From: Brachypterus glaber | Taxonomy: Eukaryota; Arthropoda; Insecta; Coleoptera; Kateretidae | NCBI GenBank assembly: GCA_958510825.1 | Contig: OY294050.1 | Location: forward strand, 8,347,340-8,411,339 | Direction of reading: 5' to 3' | DNA: 64,000 nt | Shown here: positions 56,590 to 64,000 of the stretch, one piece after another | Numbering within the stretch: position 1 is the stretch's first letter | How the letters are laid out: every line of letters starts with the position of its first letter | Made by a program: the position numbers and the translations under genes | The notes under the pieces: generated by a model | What the model was told of the DNA's origin: nothing | The model's input: only the letters and a program-made list of their open reading frames with translations | The model's database searches: none

Positions 56590-56960
56590 AGATTGTAGTC
56601 CAAACCAGCTGAACAGTTGCAAGCCCCTTGACCAAACATCGGCACTAGGCAATAATTTGACACCTTATGAAAAGAAAAGAAAAGTGGTGTGATCACATGA
56701 ATAGGCAACCATAATTTATTAAAGTTTGAAAGTCTGTATCTCCAAAACGTTATATTCTAGCAAAAAACTCTATATAGCATTTTTATTAGGGCTTAAAAAC
56801 AGCTTTCATTTGAAACATATTTTTTTGAAATCGGTTTATAAATAAGTGAGATATGCTAAAAAAACCTTTTACTGCTTTAAACGCCAATATCTCGAAAACA
56901 ACGCATTTTAGGAAAAAATAGTTTCTGAATTTTTTGACCAGTTTAAAATTATGTTTCATA
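56590..56960. repeat. Partial reversed copy of the 730-bp repeat
   Basis: GCTGAACAGTTGCAAGC, CATCGGCACTAGGCA, ATCTCCAAAACGTTATATTC and CCAATATCTCGAAAACAACG are the reverse of the blocks in 54598-55805 and 61040-61760. It shows the empty site into which the SINE inserted (ATAAACCGATTTC). Confidence 0.6.
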
Positions 56961-57099
56961 TAATAAATTTATAATAGTACAGTAATAAATGCCTTAATTA
57001 TAACCATACTCCTTGCAAGTAGCTTTTTTTCCTGGTGAAGTTTTAAGTTAAACTTAATTAAATTGTATTTGGATATTTTTAATTTTTAGGTGCCGCCAT

Positions 57100-57640
57100 C
57101 TATCACTTTTTTGATTTTAAATGATTTTTTTTTTTGGTATGATTGACTATTATTTTAATAAAGGTAATTTTTCCTAAAAAATTACGTTGATAGAATGTTT
57201 CCTTCTATTTTTTCGATTTTTTTAATTTTAGCCCTCTATAACTTTTTTGGTTTTGGAAAGTTTTCCTCAAATTTGGCACGAGTGAGCTCACTCGTGAGTT
57301 CACTCCTGAGCTTTGTAATAAAAAGTAATTTTTCCTAAAAAAATTAGGCAAGTTGATCAAAGATTTTCTTCTATTATTTTTGATTTTTTAAATGTTTAGT
57401 CCCACATAACTTTCTTATTTTTGGGGGGATTATTTTCAGTGTCAATAGGCTTCGTGTGCTTGCCAAGATTGATTTTTTCTGAAATTTTGAAGTTGATCGA
57501 AATATTCTTTCTTGAGTTATCGTGAAAACGTGACACACGGACGGAGAATCAGACACACAGGCAAACGGACGGACGGACATTTTTAGAATTGTTGGGAAAG
57601 GTGGGAAAAAGTCCAAACGTGGTACTTAAGTTTTAATGTA
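57100..57640. repeat. Degenerate dispersed repeat with a GGACGGACGGA run
   Basis: Three loosely similar blocks (ATAACTTTTTTGGTTTTGG; TTTTTCCTAAAAAAATTAGG; GTCCCACATAACTTTCTTAT), followed by the CGTGACACACGGACGGAG stretch seen reversed in other families. The minus-strand frame here is a by-product. Confidence 0.4.
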
Positions 57641-57980
57641 AAAAATCATGACTTTCTTCAAAGTTATATCTTTTGTTTCATACACCGTGTGTTAGTTAAG
57701 GCCTACTTAAATACCTATTAAATGTTTTATATTTGTTGTAGTTTTTTATGTTTTTTATATCAGTCATATCAATGATTCAATATTATTAAACAGTGGTAGA
57801 TATTTCTATACAACAGTTAATACGATTCTAGGAAATTTAAAACAAAGGGGTTAAGTGAGGAAATATAAGTCATTCGTTTATCTTTATTTCCCTATAAAAA
57901 ACGTATAGAAATTTATTCAAACACATCCGTAATTTCCAAATACGTATTGAAAATTACTTTTTAGTAAATTAACATATTAA

Positions 57981-58435
57981 CCCTTAACCGGTGCGGCATC
58001 GTCTGACAGACGTCTGACACGATTTAAATAATATTCTAAGGACCTAATATTGTAAACTGATATTTTCACTTATTTTCAACTTTTTATATTATTTTTCTGC
58101 ATGATATTTTATTTAGATCAGTAGCGTCAACTGGGGTGACTTCTGACGGTGTGGGTAACTTTGGACATTTTTTCGCAAAACCCTCTGAACCAAAGCACAT
58201 TACCCCACAACTTATGCACACGTGCTTTGATTGAGTTTTTCGAAAAAGTGTCCGTAGTCACCCCAGTTAACGGTATTTTATTATGTTTTGTATTAATAAC
58301 TTTCTTTTTTTTTTGTATTAATACATTAATGACTTTCATTTTTACATATCCCAGAATAAAAAAAATATTCCCATTTTTGTTTTTAATTGCTCTCAAAATA
58401 AGTGGCATCTTAGACTACACAAGACCACTTAAGGG
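57981..58435. mobile_element. piggyBac-type MITE, 455 bp
   Basis: TTAA on both sides (57977-57980, 58436-58439). It starts CCCTTAACCGGTGCGG and ends GACCACTTAAGGG. An inner inverted region and CAGACGTCTGACACG are visible. It resembles 1930-2172 only at the ends. Confidence 0.6.
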
Positions 58436-58439
58436 TTAA

Positions 58440-59937
58440 TATGCGAATCCATTTAAAATATAATTTTCTATTTGTTTTAATAAGACTTTTTTTTATAGAG
58501 TTGGTAATATCTTTAAATTTATTTCTTAAAAAATGTACATATTTATTAAAAAATTAATTTTTAGTCTAGTAATATGAACTTTTTTGTGTAGCAATAAACT
58601 TGATTTTATCTGTTATAAAATATTTATGGCTGTTGTAGATAATAAAATATTATTTGACATACATTTGAAAAATTATTCTGTTTTAAATTCGTAAATGTGA
58701 AGTATTTTCTTTTGTTTTTATTAAAATTAGGAAATCATATTATTAAAAAAAAACAGAAATTTTATTATTATTTATGTGCACACAAACAAAAATAAAATTT
58801 CTACATGGCTGTTGGTAACATTGACCATTGTTTTAAACAAATGAATTCTAGCGTCAATTTAAAATTGAAAAACAAAGGAAATTTAAAATTTAACAAATTA
58901 AAATTTTGATTACAAAAATAGAAAATTTATGAAACCCAGTTTGGTGTTTCGTGTCTGGAAATCGAAAACAATTAAGTCTATAATATAATAATAATAATAA
59001 TAAATTTTGCTTTTTTTATGAAACTGTTTACTAATACAGTTTATGACCAATCTAAACTCTGCAGAGGCAAAGCTCTACCTCTATAAATTTCCTCGTATTT
59101 TTCAAAAATTAAAAGTATAGTATATTTGTTTCACAAAATCATCCTTTTAAAAAGCTAAAAATGTTAATAAAAAATTTCTTATCTATTAATTAAATAATGA
59201 AAAATTTAATTTACCTTAATAAAAATTTAAAATCACAATTTCACACTAAAAATAACCACTCCTACAACGAATTGAAACATTTGTTAGCACATGCGGTTTC
59301 AGAATATCACATAAAGTTTTGATTTTAAAATAAAACCTATTTTAGTCCCAAGGTATAGTCTACCATGCGTATGGGTAGTGATACTTGCTAAAATGTGGAT
59401 CATAAACGTTTCTGTTTGCTTTGTTTAAAACTATTATCGCTAATCTTAATCGTCTGATTAATCAGAACTACTATATAATATATACAGGGTTATTCTCTTC
59501 TAAGATCACATACAAAATTTTAGTAATGTTTATTATTACTATTATTATTATTCTCCTTATTTTTGCAAATACATACAATACATAAATTGTTAAAATAAAA
59601 TTTGAAGTAAAATAAGTTAAGAATTGACAGTCTATAAAAATATATACTGCACGTTTGTCGGTTAATAACCGAAAAATATAGATAACTTTCTTAAAATTTG
59701 AAGTACCTAAGAACAGTCTGGAGGTTCAAATACCTTAATAATTAAGGTCCCTTTTGTATGACTATAAATAAATACATTCATATGTAAGTAAATAATATAT
59801 AATTATATATATTATAATAGGCTCGATAATTGGTTATAGTTGTCTCTTAACTTCAAGTCTCAAGTTGTAACCAACAACTTTAGGGGCTTTAATTAAAGCA
59901 TTTTCCGAAGAATATTTGGATACCGCTTATCTAAAGG
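58440..59937. other. AT-rich stretch without genes
   Basis: Contains a TAA microsatellite (58980-59003), a second at 59525-59553, and a CAGGGTTATTCTCTTC terminus at 59485. No ORF, exon or RNA gene was seen. Confidence 0.4.
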
Positions 59938-60090
59938 GAACCAAGCGACATTTTTAAAGAAATTTTCTTAGGCATGGGAATAGGTAATACTAAGCATAAA
60001 GAACCTATTCCCATGCCTAACAAAATTACGTTAAAAATGTCGCTTGGTTCTACTATTTGGATGCCGCTTATCTAGCGGCATCCAAATAGT
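59938..60090. repeat. Two adjoining hairpins
   Basis: The first (59938-60050) pairs GAACCAAGCGACATTTTTAA...GGCATGGGAATAGGT with the complement. The second (60052-60090) is perfect: ACTATTTGGATGCCGC and GCGGCATCCAAATAGT around a 7-base loop. GGATACCGCTTATCTA at 59920 echoes the second hairpin. Confidence 0.7.
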
Positions 60091-60149
60091 AGATTACTCT
60101 GGAGCATGATTCACAAATTACATTGACACTTAGCTACTACCCAGTCCGC

Positions 60150-60400
60150 ACATATATGGATGCAACATGGTAAAGAAAGATTTTTTAGGTAACATGTGCC
60201 ATATTACATGAGACATAACATACATATGTATGCTACATAACATGCCCTATAACAAAAAGATTTTTTACGTTACATGTGCCATATTACATAAGATGTAACA
60301 TACATATGTATGATACATAACATGCAATATTGCATGTTATGTATCATATATATGGTACGAGAACATACACGATACATAAAATGTTATGAATTCAATACTA
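60150..60400. repeat. Tandem repeat of about 77-bp units with a palindromic end
   Basis: AGATTTTTTACGTTACATGT...GCCATATTACAT...ACATACATATGTATG is repeated at about 60178 and 60258. The second unit ends in a palindrome, ATACATAACATGCAAT and ATTGCATGTTATGTAT. Confidence 0.65.
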
Positions 60401-60587
60401 AATATGGCGTCTATATTATTTTAATTTTTATAGGTTAGAATCACTAATATTCTTAAAATTGTTGTTAATAATAAAAGTTTTACTCTTAAGTAGTAGAAAC
60501 GCATGTATTTTTAGACAACTAAACCGATTTTAGATAATTTTAGACAAAAAATTAAAATATATATATATTTTTTAAAATGATTATTTG

Positions 60588-61035
60588 CTATTTTTTTTCT
60601 AAAAATTGGCTTTTTATGTGGCCCATGATTTTTAAGCCTGGTAGAAAGTTTGCTTTCACAGTAAAAATGCACATCGTATAAGAATTTTGCCTGAATGCTA
60701 CATATAAAGATTTATATACTTTAATTATTAGGTTTATCAAAAAAGACGTAAAAATGTTCACCATGTCTAAATCTATGATGCACTCACAGATTTTACATAT
60801 ATATATGATATATATATGAGGTCTGTTGATGCACTCCATAACAAGTAAAATTCGGAAACGCCTACTTTTATTGTTATGTACCTAGTATGTATCTGATATG
60901 TAGCATGTTATGTAGCTGATACATAACTTGAGGCGGAATTGTTAAAGTCCAAGGACTATACATGGACTATAAAAATTACATGTCTGCAACATCACATAGA
61001 ACAGTGGTTATGTACCTGCTATGTTCCTGCCATGT
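60588..61035. other. Non-coding stretch
   Basis: Only short AT-rich frames and ATGTACCTGCTATG-like repeats are seen. No supported feature. Confidence 0.3.
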
Positions 61036-61039
61036 ATTT

Positions 61040-61760
61040 GTGTTGACTGGGTAAGAGTGACGATGCATCGCGATGTATTGAAATCTTCGCCGAAAGATCA
61101 AAATCTTCGACTATGTTTTTTTCACATTTCTCGACATTTTAGACCTTCCTGAGTCGAAATCAGTAAAAAAATTGCGTCCGTCCGTCTGTCTGTCTGCGTG
61201 TAAACTGGCTAACACCATTTCTAAAAAAGAAATCGACAAGCGGTTTTTTGAATGTTGTTTTCTCATATTTCAAAGAGCTGATTAGATATTGGAGGTAAAC
61301 AATTGGGGGTGATGGGGTAAAAATGGAGGTAAAACGCCTATTTTTAGCGGTTTTTGTTATAATTAAGTTAATTATTAAATTTTATTAATTTAGTACTCAT
61401 ATGAAAGGTTTTTTTTTTTAATTGGTCAAAAAATGTTATAAAATATTATTTCCTAAAATACATCGTTTTCGGGATATTAGCGTTTAACGCTTTAAAATGT
61501 TTTTTTTTTAACATAACTTACTTATTTCTAAATTATATTTCAAATAAAAGCTCTTTTTAAGCCCTACAAAAAATGTTAAATAAAGTTTTTGCTAGAATAT
61601 AACCTTTTGGAGATACAGACTTTCAAACTTTAATAATTTATGCAACACTCAGGTGTATTAATGGTTGCCTATTCACACAACTTCCTATTTCATAAGAAAA
61701 CTAGTGCCTAGTGCCGATGTTTTGACAAGGTGCTTGCAACTGTTCAGCTGGTTTTAAATT
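61040..61760. repeat. Dispersed 730-bp repeat, uninterrupted copy
   Basis: Runs from GATGTATTGAAATCTTCGCC through CGTCCGTCCGTCTGTCTG and TATAACCTTTTGGAGATACA to GTGCTTGCAACTGTTCAGC. It is the empty-site reference for the interrupted copy at 54598-55805. No coding sequence. Confidence 0.7.
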
Positions 61761-62054
61761 TATATTTTCCAGTTAAATGTAAGTCAAGTGGTTCTTAGAT
61801 AGCAAATCAGTGTTGGACTACTCTAAAATTTAGTAGATTTCTAATTTCTAGGGATTGTTTTTACCAAAATAAATGATACCCCAAAAATTGAGAAAAATCT
61901 TTCTGAAAATTAAGATTAATTTATTATGAAGATATTTCGGTGTAAATCGCCAGATTACACTTGTGTGCAACCCAGTGTCGGACTGAACAGGTGAGATAGT
62001 GAGAAAAATCTCACGGGGCCCCTCCTGCCTTGGGGGCTCCCCGTGTGATTTTTT

Positions 62055-62385
62055 TTTTGGGTGGGGACTTTTTTTCTTTAGTTATCAAAATCAAACATTT
62101 GGGAGGGGTGTGCTCTTGTTTTTGGTAAAAACCGTCCCGTTAGGGAAATAGCTATTTTTGGGGTGAGGACCATCAAAAATTTGAGAGGTGTGGTTTCCTT
62201 GTTTTTGGTAAAAATTGCTAGGGACAAACTATTTTTGGGTGAGGACTTTTTGTTTGTTTTAGTTATCAAAAATTTGAAAATTTGGGAGGGGTGGTTTTCT
62301 TGTTTTTGGAAAAAACCGTCAGGGACAAAGCTTTTTTTTTGGGTAACCACATTTTTTTTTTTTTTTTAGTTATCAATTTTTTTTA
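62055..62385. repeat. Tandem array, three units of about 100-110 bp
   Basis: Units share TTGGGTGAGGACTTTTT, TTAGTTATCAAAAATT, TTTGGGAGGGGTG and CTTGTTTTTGGTAAAAACCG. The long frames on both strands here are caused by the array. Confidence 0.7.
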
Positions 62386-62489
62386 TTTTTGGGGCCCTCT
62401 AGGTTATAAATCTTACTAGCCGTGGGCTGCCCAGTCCTACACTGGTGCAACCTGAATAATGTTCAATGTTCAGTGAACATAACCAGGCC

Positions 62490-63145
62490 CGCAACTTAAA
62501 AAAAAATCCACGGGGTGCTGAGCACCCCCTGACAGAATTTTTTTATAATATTTTCAGTGGTGCTCCGAAGCATTTTTTTGTTAAAAGTTGAGAAACCCAA
62601 ATAAAAAAAACAGCTTTACCCCTGACCGTGAAATTTTTCTGACTAAAAAAAAGGTCCTCCCCTTTGAAAAATTCCCAACTCAAAAAAGCTTTACTACCTC
62701 CGACCGTAATATTTTGATGAAAAAAAAGGTCCTCCTCCTCCTATGATAAATTCCTAACCTTTCCAATTTTCCCAAGTAAACAATTTACTGACCAGTTTCC
62801 CTTTACCCCTCAATTTTTAAAAGATTCATTTTACGAAATCTGCCACTCAATTTTACCAACTGGACTTGAGCACCCCCTGTGGGGATGCTTAGAACTTATT
62901 TCGCCAGGGGGTGCTCAGAATCATGCCAGGGGGTGCTGAGCAGTTCCAGTTTTCCCAAGTAAATAATTTACTGACCATTTTCCCTTTGCCCCTCAAATTT
63001 TCCAACATACATTTTACGAAATCTGCCACTCACTTTTTCTCACTGGACCTGAGCGCCCCCTGTGGGGATGCTTAGAGCTTATTTCGCAAGGGTGTGCTCA
63101 AAATCATGCCAGGGGATGCTTAGCACCCCCTAGCACCCCCCCAGT
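62490..63145. repeat. Imperfect duplications of about 185 bp with GGGGGTGCTGAGCA motifs
   Basis: 62760-62940 and 62945-63125 repeat CCAGTTTTCCCAAGTAAA, CATTTTACGAAATCTGCCAC, GGGGATGCTTAGA and AATCATGCCAGGGG. The whole block is framed by inverted GAGCACCCCCTG/CAGGGGGTGCTC motifs. Confidence 0.65.
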
Positions 63146-63333
63146 TACGGGCCTGAACATAAACTGCTCTAAAATCAATGATTGTATTGGAATTTGAATC
63201 AGTGCACTTATATAAAAATAGATAAATAGATATACTTTTTTGATTTTTAAATAATACAGGTGTCACTATTACAATAACAAGTAGATCTTTTAAATTTATT
63301 AAAGATTGATGAAAACTTATATTACCTTTAATC

Positions 63334-63517
63334 ATGTTTATATTAACCTTTTTGCTTCTTTTTATTGGAAATAGTGTATCAGATATAGTTCAAAATTATG
63401 ATCATCTTAACATTTACGAAAATGTATTTCAAACGGTTCCTGTGTCAAAAAATTGCGCAACTGATCTTTCAGCAATGGTGGAAAATTTAAAAAACCCACT
63501 AGGTTGGGCAATGCAAA
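63334..63517 (+). CDS. NRF-6-type (nose resistant to fluoxetine) acyltransferase, first exon (partial gene)
   Basis: Proteins of this family have a secreted-side NRF domain followed by an acyltransferase-3 multi-membrane domain. The exon starts at ATG 63334 with a signal peptide (FILTFLLLFIGNSVS) and reads VSKNCATDLSAMVENL and NPLGWAMQ, the opening of the NRF domain (its first conserved Cys, then the W-A motif). It ends at base 63517 before GTAAGT, one base into a codon; an M is expected there from the family. The rest lies beyond the right edge. The frame after 63517 is intron. Confidence 0.65.
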
Positions 63518-64000
63518 GTAAGTATTTTAAAATTTTCATAATAATGACTTTTTTTAGTATCAGTAACCTTTTCCTAAACTATAGTCAACTATCGTCAACT
63601 TTGGATACTTTGATTTTATAGTATACCCAGATTAGGCCAAATTAAAAACTTTAATAATTATTATATATAAGCTTTGATTATAATCAAAGCTTATCCTAGT
63701 CAGGGGCGAAAAACAATTTTTGGCCCTAGGGCCACAAAGTTCAACTTTTCGCCCTAAAACATGAACAAAAAGTGTCTCTTTTAGAATTAATCGAATAAAA
63801 ACTATTTTAAGTCGATATTTTCGATATATGTCGAAAATAGCATGCTATTACCATTTTATGGGAGTATGGTAACCGGAGATCATTTTTTCAAAATTACTTT
63901 TTAAGTTATGTTCAAAATTAATGGAGAGCCCCTACCACAAGCCAAAAGCTTATTCGGGGCTCTCCATGACTCTGTATAAATAAATAATAATAAGCAAATA
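63518..64000 (+). other. Intron of the NRF-6-like gene
   Basis: Contains a perfect palindrome at 63669-63692 (AAGCTTTGATTA and complement) and a hairpin at about 63920-63968 (ATGGAGAGCCCC...GGGGCTCTCCAT). No second exon was recognised before the window ends. Confidence 0.45.

Noticed and set aside
57374..57616. Minus-strand ORF of 80 aa
   Set aside because: It lies in a degenerate repeat with a GGACGGACGGA run; no family resemblance.

Overview
This window looks like a piece of an AT-rich, repeat-rich insect nuclear genome. The genes are split by GT-AG introns, the non-coding DNA is packed with non-autonomous transposons, and the recognisable proteins are animal house-keeping types. A holometabolous insect, perhaps a beetle, fits best, but that is inference from repeat style and protein resemblance. 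One 200-base run of N (23002-23201) marks an assembly gap. There is no operon, phage, plasmid or CRISPR structure.

Layout. 1-725: 3' end of a Penelope-like retroelement with a GIY-YIG endonuclease. 1461-1853 (+): last exon of pyroglutamyl-peptidase I. 2986-7711 (+): a complete seven-exon PP1-type phosphatase gene, 300 aa. 7712-23800: a 16-kb gene desert of fold-back elements, MITEs, tandem repeats, a Tc1-like transposon relic and an interrupted SINE. 23800-25047 (+): a single-exon GT17 (MGAT3-like) glycosyltransferase with an altered acidic motif. 25048-29087: more repeats, including a non-LTR retrotransposon tail and a long palindrome. 29088-30341 (-): the first three exons of DPAGT1/ALG7, head-to-head with 32015-35584 (+): a five-exon PRMT9-like arginine methyltransferase, 718 aa. 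40936-52963 (-): eight exons of an SLC16/monocarboxylate-transporter-like gene whose last exon was not found; its introns hold an RTE-like reverse transcriptase fragment and a large fold-back. 53000-63300: nested repeats. 63334-63517 (+): first exon of an NRF-6-type acyltransferase that runs off the right edge.

The genes do not form one pathway. DPAGT1 (first step of N-glycan assembly) and the GT17 enzyme (family members add bisecting GlcNAc to N-glycans) both belong to N-glycosylation, but their closeness is probably chance. I found no convincing undescribed multi-gene system. The most unusual content is (i) the GT17 protein lacking the acidic motif, (ii) the DPAGT1 locus whose second half cannot be seen, (iii) a dated nest of a tRNA-headed SINE and a Penelope tail inside an older repeat that has an uninterrupted copy 6 kb away, (iv) a hammerhead-ribozyme-like motif in the Penelope tail, and (v) several fold-back/MITE families whose ends and target duplications can be read directly.
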